A DNA stretch of 25,663 nt from CAYTSA01 sp964440345 (GCA_964440345.1 CAYTSA010000052.1:1-25663), one strand, 5' to 3'; shown: positions 1 to 9,144, counted from the stretch's first letter. A program made the numbers and translations. The notes: a model not told the origin generated them from the sequence alone.

Positions 1-103
1 CAAGCCCCAGGCCACATTGCGCCTGATCGTTTGCCTACGACTGTCGAAGCCAGGTAAAGGTTGGTGAAGGGAAAGGCAAAGGTTACGATATTTCCCGGCT
101 CCA

Positions 104-409
104 TTAAAAAAGCACCTTGTAGTCTTCAGGCGAGAACTCCCATTCTTCATCTTCCATGCCGCGAAGCGCAGACTGAACAGACATGGAGGCCCAGGCTTCT
201 CGCTCTGCATCTTCTTCCGGGGTTAACACTACAGTGTATTTATCAGTGTTCTCTGGCAGACGTTCCCGCCAGGACGCGGGAAGTTCTTCAAAGGGAATAT
301 TATATGCAGCACCAGACGCGGCATGACGGTCTCCCGGGCTGGTTGTGATTTTCGCAAAAAATAAAGACCTTCTCCTTTGAATAATAGCAACACCATGTGA
401 AGATATCAA
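104..409 (-). CDS. Small acidic hypothetical protein
   Basis: This is an open frame of up to 101 residues that I do not recognise. The last 65 residues look genuinely coding: they are rich in Glu, Asp and Trp, contain the stretch VVLTPEEDAEREAW, and end in FSPEDYKVLF. The first 35 residues are basic and less convincing. The only in-frame start is a TTG with no clear ribosome binding site. An ATG preceded by GGGAG occurs further in but in another frame, so a frameshifted or truncated gene is possible. Size and charge would suit a small regulatory or antitoxin-like protein, but that is only a guess. It is the downstream neighbour of the exported protein at 470-850, on the same strand. Confidence 0.4.
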   Translation of the reverse strand: MISSHGVAIIQRRRSLFFAKITTSPGDRHAASGAAYNIPFEELPASWRERLPENTDKYTVVLTPEEDAEREAWASMSVQSALRGMEDEEWEFSPEDYKVLF

Positions 410-469
410 TTCTACGAGACCATCCTCACTGCTTCTCCCATTGTGTGTAATTCACGAGAGTAGCGGCGG

Positions 470-850
470 TTAATAGGCGGAGTTGTACAAATGCGACATG
501 ATCGACAACTTCACAGCCGTGTCGGGGACAAGAAATGAGCAATCAAGGGGCAACCCGCTCGGCTGCTGATTGTCCGGCAAGAGTTCTGTACAGAACCTTT
601 CCTCCTTGGGGCAGACCACGGCCATGCGAAAGGTGTCCTGCTTCATACCTCCGGGACGGTAGAGGTCGTAACGCTGCAGGCTACAATCGGATTGTTGGGC
701 CAACGACCCTGTTTTTTGCCAATACACGGGCGGCATGGACCTGTTCACCCACACCTTGTCAGGCAGGTCCCAAGCCTGGCCGGGAACGCACAGAAACGAC
801 AGAAGAAGAAACAAACCCAGTAACGAACAGACACAGTATCGACGCGGCAT
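470..850 (-). CDS. Exported cysteine-containing hypothetical protein
   Basis: A 126-residue protein begins with a clear signal peptide: basic MPRRY, a hydrophobic core of Leu/Phe residues, and a likely cleavage after PGQA near residue 26. The mature part has five cysteines, including CSLQRY, VVCPKEERFC and LDCSF, which suggests disulfide bonds in the periplasm. No known family is recognised. The start is well supported because AAGGAG lies 7 bases upstream of the ATG. The gene is on the minus strand, behind the pseudouridine synthase gene, with a short AT-rich gap of about 55 bases that could hold its own promoter. The cellular role is unknown. Confidence 0.6.
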   Translation of the reverse strand: MPRRYCVCSLLGLFLLLSFLCVPGQAWDLPDKVWVNRSMPPVYWQKTGSLAQQSDCSLQRYDLYRPGGMKQDTFRMAVVCPKEERFCTELLPDNQQPSGLPLDCSFLVPDTAVKLSIMSHLYNSAY

Positions 851-905
851 GGAGGTCTCCTTGACTTGATTTTTTCTTGTTGAATATCAACTAGATAGAA
901 AAACA

Positions 906-1688
906 TCAAGCGGATTGGACAGCTTTCTGCAGCGCGACCAGCTCCTTTTTGTTCAGCGGGCGCACCGCGCCCGGGGGCAGTTCGCCCAGCCGCACTGGGC
1001 CGTGGGCCACGCGCTGCAACCAGACTATGCCCAGCCCCAGCGCCTTGCAGATGCGTCGAATCTGTCGGTTTACGCCCTGGATGAGCACCAGTTCCAACAG
1101 CGTCTTGTCTCCGCGGCGGTGCACTATCTTTGCCTCAATGGGGGCTAGCTTCGCCTCCCGCCGGCCGCTTTCCGGGGGCAGGGTCATGCCGTCCCGCATG
1201 GTCTGCAGCATTTCTTCGGTTACATCGGCCCGCACGTTTACATGGTAGGTCTTGGGTAAATGCCTGCTGGGGTGGCTCAGGCCGTGGGCCAGGTCGCCGT
1301 CTGTGGTCAGCAGCAGCAGCCCTTCGGACATGAAATCCAGCCGGCCCACAGGGAAGACCCGGCGATGGGCGTATTCCTGCGGCAGAATATCCAGTATGGT
1401 GCGCCGGCCCTGCGGGTCGCTCAACGTGGTCATCACCTTGGGCGGCTTGTTCATGGCCAGGTAGACGTGCTCTTCGGTTTCGGTGGCCACGGTCACGGGC
1501 TTGCCGTGCACTTCCAGCCGGTCCTGCAGAGGATTTATAGTCACGCCCGGCGTATCGACCACCTGGCCGTTGACGCGCACTGCGCCCTGCTTTATTAATT
1601 CGTCCGCCTTGCGCCGGGACGCGGCTCCAGCTGCGGCCAGGGCTTTGTTCAGGCGCATTCGCTGCGTTGTATCGCTTGTGTCGTTCAT
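906..1688 (-). CDS. RsuA/RluB/E/F-family rRNA pseudouridine synthase
   Basis: This enzyme isomerises a specific uridine to pseudouridine in ribosomal RNA. The 260-residue protein has an N-terminal S4 RNA-binding domain (about residues 11-58, RLNKALAAAGAASRRKADE) followed by the catalytic domain. The family motif reads VGRLDFMSEGLLLLTTDG, with the catalytic Asp at about residue 118, and the late motif GVNRQIRRICKALG is typical of the RluB/RsuA group. The open frame extends 34 codons further upstream to a TTG, but that extension is not conserved-looking and runs into the msbA promoter region. The ATG at 1688 is preferred although no strong ribosome binding site precedes it. It is divergent from msbA. 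Choosing between RluB, RluE and RluF needs an alignment. Confidence 0.9.
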   Translation of the reverse strand: MNDTSDTTQRMRLNKALAAAGAASRRKADELIKQGAVRVNGQVVDTPGVTINPLQDRLEVHGKPVTVATETEEHVYLAMNKPPKVMTTLSDPQGRRTILDILPQEYAHRRVFPVGRLDFMSEGLLLLTTDGDLAHGLSHPSRHLPKTYHVNVRADVTEEMLQTMRDGMTLPPESGRREAKLAPIEAKIVHRRGDKTLLELVLIQGVNRQIRRICKALGLGIVWLQRVAHGPVRLGELPPGAVRPLNKKELVALQKAVQSA

Positions 1689-1825
1689 GGGCGCAGTATC
1701 GCGCCAAGCCGGCTGGCGGTCAAGTAAAGCTACTGGATTTTCCAAAGCCGATGACGTATTTGCAGGCTGCGGCCGGGCAGAACTGAGCAATTCACGACAC
1801 CAAACAACAAGGCCATCTCGTCACT

Positions 1826-3637
1826 ATGACACAACCGATGCAACTGACCAAAACCGGCGAATACGCCAAAAGCTGGACGCTGCTGAAGCGTTGCTTAATG
1901 TATTTTCGTCCTTACACGAAGCGGGTGGTCTTCGCCATTGTCTGTATGGGCGGAGCAGCGCTGGCCACAGCGGGCACAGCCTTTTTGGTGAAGCCGGCCC
2001 TGGACGACATCTTTATCAACAAGAACCGCGAAGCGTTGATGGCCATCCCCCTGATATTTCTGGGGCTGATGACCTTCAAATGCGTGGCTGACTATCTGGA
2101 AAGCTACTTCATGAAGGTCAGCGCCCTGCACGTGCTGGAGGATTTGCGCAACGACCTGTACAATAAAATGATTCACCTGCCCGTGCGGTTTTATGAGGAC
2201 AACCAGCAGGGCATGCTCATTTCTCGCGTCATCACCGACGTGATGATGATCCGGGCCAGCTTGCCGGCTTTGGTGACCATAGTTCGCCAGGTTCTCACCG
2301 CCATAGCGCTCATTTTTGTGGTCTTCTACCGGGACTGGTACCTGGCCTTCTGGGCAGTGCTGGTGCTGCCTCTGGCCTTTTACCCATTTTTCTATTTCTC
2401 CAAAAAGCTGCGGAAATACGGCCGGCGCAACCAGGCCAAGCTGGGCGACATCAGCTCTGTGCTACACGAAATTTTCGGAGGCATCCGGGTGGTCAAGGCC
2501 TTTGCCACAGAAAAGGAAGAGGTGCAGCGCTTTGACAAGGAAAACCGCAGACTGGTCAAGGTGGCGGAAAAACAAGTCATCGCCAGCGAGCTGTCGTCGC
2601 GCATTATGGAAATGGTGGGCGCGCTGGGCATGTCCCTGGTCATCTGGTACGGCGGCTTTCAGGTCATCGAGGGCATGTCCACCCCGGGCACCTTCTTTTC
2701 CTTCATGACTGGCCTCATCATGCTCTACGAGCCCATAAAAAAGCTCAACCGCTCCAACGCGGACGTGCAAAAGGCTCTGGCCGGGGCCGAGCGCGTTTTC
2801 GAGGTCATCGACGCCCCGCACATCATAGTGGAAAAGGACGGCTGCGAGCCCTTTACACCGCCGTTCAAAGAGCTGCACTTTGACAATATCACCTTTGCTT
2901 ACGAAGACCTGGAGCACCCGGCTTTGGACGCCGTCGACCTGCGCATCAAAGCAGGCGAAAAGGTCGCCCTTGTTGGCCCCAGCGGCTCTGGCAAAACCAC
3001 TATGGTAAACATGGTCCCCCGGTTCTACGAACCGCAAAAGGGCCGCATCCTGCTGAACGGCCGGGACCTGAAAGACTACACGCTGGACAGCCTGCGCCGC
3101 AACATAGGCATGGTCTCCCAGGACGCCTTCCTCTTCAACGTTTCCGTGGCCGAAAATATTGCCTACGGCCAGGAGCATGTGAACATGGAAGCGGTGAAGC
3201 AGGCGGCCAGAGCCGCCTACGCCCACGATTTTGTGCAGGCGCTGCCGAGAGGCTACGACACCATCATCGGCGAACGCGGGGTAAAGCTTTCCGGCGGACA
3301 GAAGCAGCGGCTGACCATTGCACGGGCTCTGCTCAAGAATCCGCCCCTGCTCATTCTGGACGAGGCCACCAGCGCCCTGGACACCGAGTCAGAGCGCATA
3401 GTGCAGCTGGCCTTGGAAAACCTGATGCAGAACCGCACGAGCATCGTCATAGCACACAGGTTATCCACCGTGCTGGGCGCAGACCGCATAGTGGTCATGG
3501 AAAACGGCCGCATAGTGGACAGCGGCCCGCACGCAACCGTGGTGGAAACCTGCCCGCTGTACGCCAAGCTGTACGCCATGCAATTTGACGATTCCGCAGG
3601 CCGCGGCTGTGTTGCCGACACAGAGGAGTACGTGTGA
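1826..3637 (+). CDS. msbA: Lipid A export ABC transporter MsbA (ATP-binding/permease)
   Basis: MsbA is a homodimeric inner-membrane flippase that moves lipid A-core to the periplasmic leaflet using ATP. The 603-residue length is normal for a half transporter: an ABC type 1 membrane domain with about six helices in residues 25-320, then the nucleotide-binding domain. Visible motifs are Walker A GPSGSGKTT (384-392), the signature LSGGQ (488-492), Walker B LLILDEATSALD (catalytic D512, E513) and the H-loop in VIAHRLST. It heads an operon with two acyltransferase-like genes, and the context favours lipid A export over a drug exporter of the same fold. Its stop overlaps the next ATG by one base (TGATG), which suggests translational coupling. 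The ribosome binding site is weak. Confidence 0.93.
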   Translation: MTQPMQLTKTGEYAKSWTLLKRCLMYFRPYTKRVVFAIVCMGGAALATAGTAFLVKPALDDIFINKNREALMAIPLIFLGLMTFKCVADYLESYFMKVSALHVLEDLRNDLYNKMIHLPVRFYEDNQQGMLISRVITDVMMIRASLPALVTIVRQVLTAIALIFVVFYRDWYLAFWAVLVLPLAFYPFFYFSKKLRKYGRRNQAKLGDISSVLHEIFGGIRVVKAFATEKEEVQRFDKENRRLVKVAEKQVIASELSSRIMEMVGALGMSLVIWYGGFQVIEGMSTPGTFFSFMTGLIMLYEPIKKLNRSNADVQKALAGAERVFEVIDAPHIIVEKDGCEPFTPPFKELHFDNITFAYEDLEHPALDAVDLRIKAGEKVALVGPSGSGKTTMVNMVPRFYEPQKGRILLNGRDLKDYTLDSLRRNIGMVSQDAFLFNVSVAENIAYGQEHVNMEAVKQAARAAYAHDFVQALPRGYDTIIGERGVKLSGGQKQRLTIARALLKNPPLLILDEATSALDTESERIVQLALENLMQNRTSIVIAHRLSTVLGADRIVVMENGRIVDSGPHATVVETCPLYAKLYAMQFDDSAGRGCVADTEEYV

Positions 3638-4317
3638 TGTCCCGCATTTTCGGCGTAAAGGTTCGGGCTCCGGTGGAGCTTTCTTCCCGGCTGCTGGCCG
3701 GAATATATGAGACCTGGTGCAGGACCATGCGCTGGGACGTCTCCGGCCTGGCCAGCGTGTACGGCCTGCGCGACGCGGGTACGCTTTTTGTGGCCGCCCT
3801 GTGGCACGACGAGCTTTTTCCGGTCACCTATCTGCGCACTGGCTTCAAGCTGGTCACGGTGGTCAGCCAGAGCCGGGACGGCGAGATACTGGCCCGCACG
3901 CTGGAGCGGTTGGACCTGGCTACGGCCCGGGGCTCCAGCTCCCGCGGGGGACTAAAGGCCCTGCTCACCGCCCGGCGCATGATGCAGCGCCAGGGGCTGC
4001 ATGGCGCGGTGCTCACCGTGGACGGACCCCGCGGCCCCCGGCACAAGGCCAAGGACGGCGCCGTCTATCTGGCCAGCGTGATGCAAGCGCCCATAGTGCC
4101 GGTCCGGGCCTTTTGCACCCGGGTGAAGCGCTTCAACTCCTGGGACCGCTTTCAGCTGCCCCTGCCGGGCGGGACCTGCCGCATCGTGTCCGGCGAGCCG
4201 TATACTGTGGAAGGCGAGTTGACCCCGGAACGGTTGGCCGAGGAGCGGACCCGGCTGGAGCAGGCCATGGCGGCTGTGGAGCCCGCGGAGTCGGCAACAC
4301 AAGGGCGGGGGGCCTGA
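3637..4317 (+). CDS. DUF374-family lysophospholipid acyltransferase-like protein
   Basis: A 226-residue member of the DUF374 branch of the LPLAT acyltransferase superfamily. Family hallmarks in order are ALWHDELFPV (His57-Asp58, the probable catalytic pair), SQSRDGEILA, RGSSSRGG, LTVDGPRGPRHKAKDG and QAPIVPVRAF. Family members are thought to act on lipid A or a related envelope lipid, and some have been linked to Kdo transfer contexts; the exact acyl donor and acceptor are not shown by sequence. The ATG at 3637 is chosen over the GTG one codon upstream because AGGAG lies 8 bases before it. The gene overlaps the msbA stop by one base and its own TGA overlaps the next ATG by one base, so the three genes are almost certainly one operon. 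Confidence 0.85.
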   Translation: MSRIFGVKVRAPVELSSRLLAGIYETWCRTMRWDVSGLASVYGLRDAGTLFVAALWHDELFPVTYLRTGFKLVTVVSQSRDGEILARTLERLDLATARGSSSRGGLKALLTARRMMQRQGLHGAVLTVDGPRGPRHKAKDGAVYLASVMQAPIVPVRAFCTRVKRFNSWDRFQLPLPGGTCRIVSGEPYTVEGELTPERLAEERTRLEQAMAAVEPAESATQGRGA

Positions 4318-5204
4318 TGCAGCGTCTGCTTGTTTCCGCAGTGACGGCCGTAGGGGGGCTGCTCAGCTTCGACACTGTGGACACGGCCGGCCGCGTGCTG
4401 GGCGAAGGGATATGGCTGGCCCTGCCCGAGCGCCGGCGCATGGCCGTGCGCCAGGCGGCCGAGCGGTTGGGCGTGGACGAGGCCGAGGCGCAACGCATCG
4501 TGCGCCGCAGCTACGCGTCCATCTGCGCCTCTGCGCTGGAAATTTTCATTAACCACAAGCTGGGGCCGCAGTGCATAAAGGAACGAATCCACGTACTCAC
4601 GCCGCATCTATGGCGAGGGCTGGCCGAGGACAGTTCACGGCCTTCCGTGGCCGTGACCGGGCATTTGGGCGCGTGGGAGCAGCTTTCCGGCGTTTTCCAG
4701 TACGAATTTCACCGTGCGCCGCGGCAGGTGGTGGCCAGGCGGCACCGCAACACGGCCATCAACGACGCCATGACCCGGCTACGGTCCAAGCCGGATGTGG
4801 AGGTGGTGGACCATCGCCAGGCTTCCAGCCGGGTGCTGCAGGGCTTGCGGCAAAACGGCGTGGCCGCCTTTTTGGTGGACCACAACGCCATGCGCAAGGA
4901 TGCGATATTCTTGCCGTTCCTGGGAAAGGTGGCGGCTGTGAACCGGGGACCGGCTCTGCTGGCCGTGCGGTCCAGGGCCAAGATATGGCCCATGTGCATG
5001 ATCCGGCTGGGCAAGGGCCGCTACGAACTGCATTCCAGGGAGCCGCTGGACACGGCAAAGCTGTCTGGCTCTGTGAGCGAACGGGTGCAGGCCTCTGCGG
5101 AGTTCTACACCAAGGCCATGGAAGAGTGGGTGCTCCAGTTTCCGGACCAGTGGCTGTGGATGCACAAACGCTGGAAGACCCGCCCGCCCGGCGAAGAGGC
5201 GTAG
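4317..5204 (+). CDS. LpxL/LpxM-like lipid A late acyltransferase (HtrB family)
   Basis: This 295-residue protein belongs to the lysophospholipid/lipid A acyltransferase family that adds secondary acyl chains to Kdo-lipid A at the inner membrane. The HX4E catalytic motif is seen as GHLGAWEQ (His116, Glu121). It is followed by VDHNAMRKDAIFLPFLGK and the conserved C-terminal QWLWMHKRWKTRP, where LpxL proteins have WxHRRWKTRP-like ends. The open frame extends about 600 bases upstream inside the preceding gene, but that part is a shadow frame; the ATG at 4317 in TGATG is the plausible start. It is the third gene after msbA and the DUF374 gene. Whether it adds the first or second secondary chain cannot be read from sequence. 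Confidence 0.88.
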   Translation: MQRLLVSAVTAVGGLLSFDTVDTAGRVLGEGIWLALPERRRMAVRQAAERLGVDEAEAQRIVRRSYASICASALEIFINHKLGPQCIKERIHVLTPHLWRGLAEDSSRPSVAVTGHLGAWEQLSGVFQYEFHRAPRQVVARRHRNTAINDAMTRLRSKPDVEVVDHRQASSRVLQGLRQNGVAAFLVDHNAMRKDAIFLPFLGKVAAVNRGPALLAVRSRAKIWPMCMIRLGKGRYELHSREPLDTAKLSGSVSERVQASAEFYTKAMEEWVLQFPDQWLWMHKRWKTRPPGEEA

Positions 5205-5280
5205 CAGCCTGTTAAACAATCCTTACTTGCAGCCGGCGGCGCGGAACCGCTGTCTGCTGCATTTTGCTCCATATTCTGTT

Positions 5281-5308
5281 TTGCCTTTCCTGATCATTCT
5301 GCTATAGT
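5281..5308 (+). promoter_or_regulatory. Candidate sigma70-type promoter for the cyclase gene
   Basis: TTGCCT and TATAGT are separated by 16 bases, 57 bases upstream of the preferred ATG, in the 160-base gap after the acyltransferase. The -10 is good and the -35 is one or two bases from consensus. Not tested. Confidence 0.35.
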
Positions 5309-5364
5309 GCGCGGTACACGCCGGTTTTGTGATTGTGCCAACCGTTCCAACGCAGGGGGGAAAG

Positions 5365-7725
5365 ATGGCCCGTGGCGCTGCGTTTCAGTCGTGGTTAAAA
5401 AATATTGTCAAAGGCAATCTGCTCATCTTGACCGTGGGCGTGGCTGTGACGACGCTTATGGTGATAATGTACGTGTCGCGTCCGGCCTTCCTCTCGCTGC
5501 TGGACAAGAAACTCTACGACTCCATCCTGGCCTCAGAGCACAACGAGGCCGTCACCGGCGTCCCGGCCATAGTGGACCTGGACGAGCACAGTTTGCAGGA
5601 ATACGGCCAGTGGCCCTGGCCCCGCTACCGCGTGGCCTTGCTGCTGAAAAAAATTACCGAACTGGGCGCCGCCAGCGTGGGCCTGGACGTGGTCTTTGCC
5701 GAACCGGACAGGACCTCGCCCGTGGTGCTGCAAAAGGACCTGGGCCAGGACCTGAAGGTAAACCTGGATTTTTCGGGCCTGCCTCCCCAGCTGATGGACA
5801 ACGACAAAGTGCTGGCCCGAGAGTTGGCGTCCGGCCCCTATGTGCTGGGCTATCCCTTTAATTTTGAAACCCCTGTGCCGGGCGCCCACGGCTGCGAGCT
5901 GATCCCGCTGAACGCCGCGGTGTTGCGCACGCCGGGCGCGGCAGAGTCCACCCTCTACCAGGCTCCAGACGTCATTTGCAACCTGCCGGTGCTTAACGAA
6001 GCCGCCCCGGCTTCGGGCTTTTTCTCCACAGTGCCAGACCAGGACGGGGTGTTGCGCAGCACCCCGCTGGTCATCGAGTGGAACGGCGAGCTGTACCCCA
6101 GCCTGTCCCTGGCTTCGTTGATGCTGGCCAAAGATATCAACCAGATTATTCTGAAAATGGGCCCAGACGGGGTGGAGTCACTGAAGATACGCGAGCGCGT
6201 GGTCCCGGTGGACCCCCAGGGCCGCATGCTCATCCACTACCGCGGCGGCTCCCGGACCTTCCCGTACTACTCTGCGGCGGACGTGCTGCAGAACAAGCTG
6301 CCCAAGGACGCGCTAAAGGATAACATTGTCTTTTTGGGCACTTCGGCCGCCGGGCTCAAAGACTTGCGGTCCACGCCCCTGGCGTCGGTCTATCCCGGCG
6401 TGGAGGCCCACGCCACAGTGGTGGACAACATTCTGGCCGGGGACTTCATCTCCCGGCCGTACTGGGCTCCCGGGCTGGAAGCAAGCCTGATTGTGGTTTT
6501 CGGCGTGCTCTCAACAGTGCTGCTGTTTGGCTCCCGGGCAGTGCTCTCGGTCATTCCCCTGGCTGTGTGCGCGGCTGGGGCGTGGTTCGGCTCGGTGTGG
6601 CTGTTCAGGGCGCAGGGCATGTTCGTCTCGCCGCTCATGCCGCTCATCACCCTGGGGCTGAACTTCACCGGCCTCACCCTGTTCAAGTACATCCGCGAGG
6701 AAGGGCACAAGAAATTTTTGCACTCCACCTTCCAGAGCTACCTGTCGCCGGAACTCATTGACGAGATCATCGATTCCAACAAAGTGCCCGAGCTGGGCGG
6801 CGAAACCCGCAACATCACCGCCTATTTCACGGACATTCAGAGCTTTTCAACGTTCTCGGAGATATTGACGGCGCAGCAACTGGTGGAGCTGCTTAACGAA
6901 TACCTTTCCGCCATGACCGACATCCTGATGGAGGAAAACGGCACCCTGGATAAATACGAAGGCGACGCCATTGTGGCCTTTTTCGGGGCGCCTATCACGC
7001 TGCCGGACCACACCCTGCGCGCCTGCCGCGCGGCTCTGGCCATGCAACGCGCGCTGCTGCAGCTGCGGGAAAAATGGCTGACTGAAACTGTGGGCCAAGA
7101 CGAGCCGGAGCGCAACGTGAAAAACCTGCCGCCTGAACGCTGGGCGCCGGGCGCCAAATGGCCCTACATCGTCCACAATATGCGCATGCGCATAGGCCTG
7201 AACAGCGGGGAGATCGTGGTGGGCAACATGGGCAGCTCCATGCGCATGAACTATACCATGATGGGCGACTCCGTGAACCTGGCCGCCCGGCTGGAGGCCG
7301 CGGCCAAGCAGTACGGCATATTCACCATGATCAGCGAATATTCGCTGCACCAGACCTTTGCCAACGGCGACGGCGCAGAACAAAAGGTGGCCGACCTGGT
7401 GGAGGTCCGCTTCCTGGACAACATCGCGGTGGTGGGCAAAAGCGAGCCGGTGAAGGTGTACGAGCTGTGGGCCCTGAAAGGCGAGCTGACAGCCGAGGAA
7501 GAAGAGCTGCGCAACCGGTTCAACGCAGGGTTGAACCACTACTTTAAGATGCAGTGGGACGATGCAATACAAGCGTTTGAAAAAGCGGAACAAATGGAAC
7601 GCTTCCCGACCGAGAAAACCACCCCCTCGCGGGTGTTCATCGAGCGCTGCAAGCTGTTCAAGGACTCCCCGCCAGTGGAACCCGGCCAGACCTGGGACGG
7701 CGTGTATCGGTTGACGAAGAAGTAG
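5365..7725 (+). CDS. CHASE2-domain class III adenylate cyclase, membrane bound
   Basis: This makes cAMP (probably) from ATP in response to an extracytoplasmic signal. In the 786-residue protein, a first membrane helix (about 18-37) precedes a periplasmic CHASE2 sensor with the hallmark VDLDEHSLQEYGQWPWPR (70-88). Three helices follow at about 372-450, then a class III cyclase domain. Metal ligands are D490 (FTDIQSFS) and D534 (KYEGDAIVAFFG), the adenine-reading Lys is K530, and the transition-state pair is N638/R642 in GDSVNLAARLE. The second purine-reading position is Thr631 (NYTMMGD), as in class IIIb cyclases, several of which respond to bicarbonate. The C-terminal 80 residues resemble a short TPR-like helical tail. 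The ATG follows a GGGGGGA ribosome binding site; an upstream GTG in frame (5329) is less likely. Confidence 0.9.
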   Translation: MARGAAFQSWLKNIVKGNLLILTVGVAVTTLMVIMYVSRPAFLSLLDKKLYDSILASEHNEAVTGVPAIVDLDEHSLQEYGQWPWPRYRVALLLKKITELGAASVGLDVVFAEPDRTSPVVLQKDLGQDLKVNLDFSGLPPQLMDNDKVLARELASGPYVLGYPFNFETPVPGAHGCELIPLNAAVLRTPGAAESTLYQAPDVICNLPVLNEAAPASGFFSTVPDQDGVLRSTPLVIEWNGELYPSLSLASLMLAKDINQIILKMGPDGVESLKIRERVVPVDPQGRMLIHYRGGSRTFPYYSAADVLQNKLPKDALKDNIVFLGTSAAGLKDLRSTPLASVYPGVEAHATVVDNILAGDFISRPYWAPGLEASLIVVFGVLSTVLLFGSRAVLSVIPLAVCAAGAWFGSVWLFRAQGMFVSPLMPLITLGLNFTGLTLFKYIREEGHKKFLHSTFQSYLSPELIDEIIDSNKVPELGGETRNITAYFTDIQSFSTFSEILTAQQLVELLNEYLSAMTDILMEENGTLDKYEGDAIVAFFGAPITLPDHTLRACRAALAMQRALLQLREKWLTETVGQDEPERNVKNLPPERWAPGAKWPYIVHNMRMRIGLNSGEIVVGNMGSSMRMNYTMMGDSVNLAARLEAAAKQYGIFTMISEYSLHQTFANGDGAEQKVADLVEVRFLDNIAVVGKSEPVKVYELWALKGELTAEEEELRNRFNAGLNHYFKMQWDDAIQAFEKAEQMERFPTEKTTPSRVFIERCKLFKDSPPVEPGQTWDGVYRLTKK

Positions 7726-7749
7726 GGGGGAGCATTCTCTCTGTGCAGC

Positions 7750-9144
7750 TTACTCAATATCCCTGCCAGAAGGTTTCGTATCAGAGAATTTCCCCCGGCC
7801 TGTAGCCAGCGGATCCACCCGGCAGGTCATTTCATCCACGTAGCGTTTCATGATCACGTCCACAAGCAAGGTTTCGTTAGGCACGAGCACGGCTTCCAGA
7901 GGTATGCCGTCGGAACGAAACTCTGCCGGCTTGTAATAGGCAAATCCTGATTCAGGCCGGGCGTTAATCCGTATACCGATTGTTCCCTTTTCCGCCTGCA
8001 GCATTTTTGTGCAGTTGATGTAATACGTAAGTGAGTTTGGGATGTTGGCGTTGCGTTGCCGGTCTTGGAAAAAGCCTTTTGGCAGCACATCCGGCCGAAA
8101 ATTTCCGGCCAGAAGCAGCATGTCAAAGTCATTTACAGGGTTGCCGCGGTCGTCCCAGATGCGGAAAACCACCATGGCGTACTGGTCTGGCGTCTTTTTG
8201 TCCAATTGTTGGGTGCGCTTTGTTATTTTCGTATACTGTTCCGCAATAGTTTCGTAATCTTCCCGTGATTGCACGGATAATGCTTTGAGAATGGCGCCCA
8301 CTACAGGCTTTGTCTCGGCATTATCTTTCGTAACGCTGCCCATGATACCGATTTTGTCGCCTGTATGACTGGCGTTGGGTATGACGGCAAAAGGCGTTCG
8401 CGGTGAGACGTGAACCTTATCACCCTGTACTTTGAAAAGGTTCACTTTTTTGCCGTCGAATCCCTTGGGGCTTTTGCCGTTTTTCTGTTCCAGCTTGAGA
8501 TGTCGGTAGTTCATGTTGGCGGCGCAAACGCGGATAACGCCGTCAGACCCGGGCTCAACGAGATAACTGTCAATATAGTTGTACAACCTGTTATCGATTG
8601 TCTGCCCGGTAATGACAAAAGGATAGAATCTTTGAGCGGCAGACTCGGTATGTAGCCAGCCGTTGATGTTCAGTTCACGCTGGCCGTCGCTGCCCAGCTC
8701 CAACCAGGCCAGTATGCCGGTTCCCGGTTCTACCCCATAACGTATTTGCCTGTAAATGCGCGATATTCGGCTTTTACCCAACCGCGCCAGAGCAGACCCA
8801 TGATTGGCCGGGGCGAGCATGACGAGATGTCGCAGCGGTATGCCGGCGAAATTGTTCTTTCCGCCATAAAACAGATGCGCCCAGAGGCGAATGGCCGGCC
8901 CGCCTGTGGAGTGGGTGATGCAGGAGAATTCTTTGTCCCCAAGGACATCAATGCGGGCCTGCTCAAAGGCCCGCGCCACGTCGTCCAGCAATACTTCATC
9001 GTGAAAACTGATGTACTTGCCTAAATAGATGTGCTCAATGTCCAGGTCCAGGCCTTCCGGCGCCATTTGTTCCAGGGCTTCAGGTAATTCTGCATACGTT
9101 CTGGTGTCGGTGACGCTCCAGCCGTGGATAAACACAAGCTTCAT
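7750..9144 (-). CDS. Alpha/beta hydrolase (lipase/phospholipase-like) with unknown C-terminal domain
   Basis: A 464-residue cytoplasmic-looking serine hydrolase with no signal peptide. It starts KLVFIHGWSVTD (oxyanion-region motif). The nucleophile elbow is CITHSTGGPA with Ser79, and Asp201 (EPGSDGV) and His260 (NASHTGDK) complete a plausible triad. Residues from about 310 onward form a beta-rich extra domain that I do not recognise. The fold is shared by lipases, PGAP1-like esterases and some type VI secretion lipase effectors; nothing here decides between them, and no secretion genes are adjacent. The ATG at 9144 has AAAGGG six bases upstream; the 20 extra upstream codons of the frame are probably untranslated. 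It is divergent from the broken SIR2-HerA genes, so it may be cargo of the same island. Confidence 0.75.
   Translation of the reverse strand: MKLVFIHGWSVTDTRTYAELPEALEQMAPEGLDLDIEHIYLGKYISFHDEVLLDDVARAFEQARIDVLGDKEFSCITHSTGGPAIRLWAHLFYGGKNNFAGIPLRHLVMLAPANHGSALARLGKSRISRIYRQIRYGVEPGTGILAWLELGSDGQRELNINGWLHTESAAQRFYPFVITGQTIDNRLYNYIDSYLVEPGSDGVIRVCAANMNYRHLKLEQKNGKSPKGFDGKKVNLFKVQGDKVHVSPRTPFAVIPNASHTGDKIGIMGSVTKDNAETKPVVGAILKALSVQSREDYETIAEQYTKITKRTQQLDKKTPDQYAMVVFRIWDDRGNPVNDFDMLLLAGNFRPDVLPKGFFQDRQRNANIPNSLTYYINCTKMLQAEKGTIGIRINARPESGFAYYKPAEFRSDGIPLEAVLVPNETLLVDVIMKRYVDEMTCRVDPLATGRGKFSDTKPSGRDIE

Noticed and set aside
1..103. Possible 3' end of a gene entering from the left (frame ending TAA at 55-57 or TGA near 66)
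   Set aside because: Too short to recognise in either frame; neither gives a family motif, so nothing is annotated.
1689..1790. N-terminal extension of the pseudouridine synthase from a TTG
   Set aside because: No ribosome binding site, and the extra residues precede the S4 domain without similarity to family members.
3717..4316. Long 5' extension of the LpxL-like frame
   Set aside because: It overlaps the DUF374 gene completely and has Arg/Pro/Gly shadow composition; the TGATG start at 4317 fits the family length.
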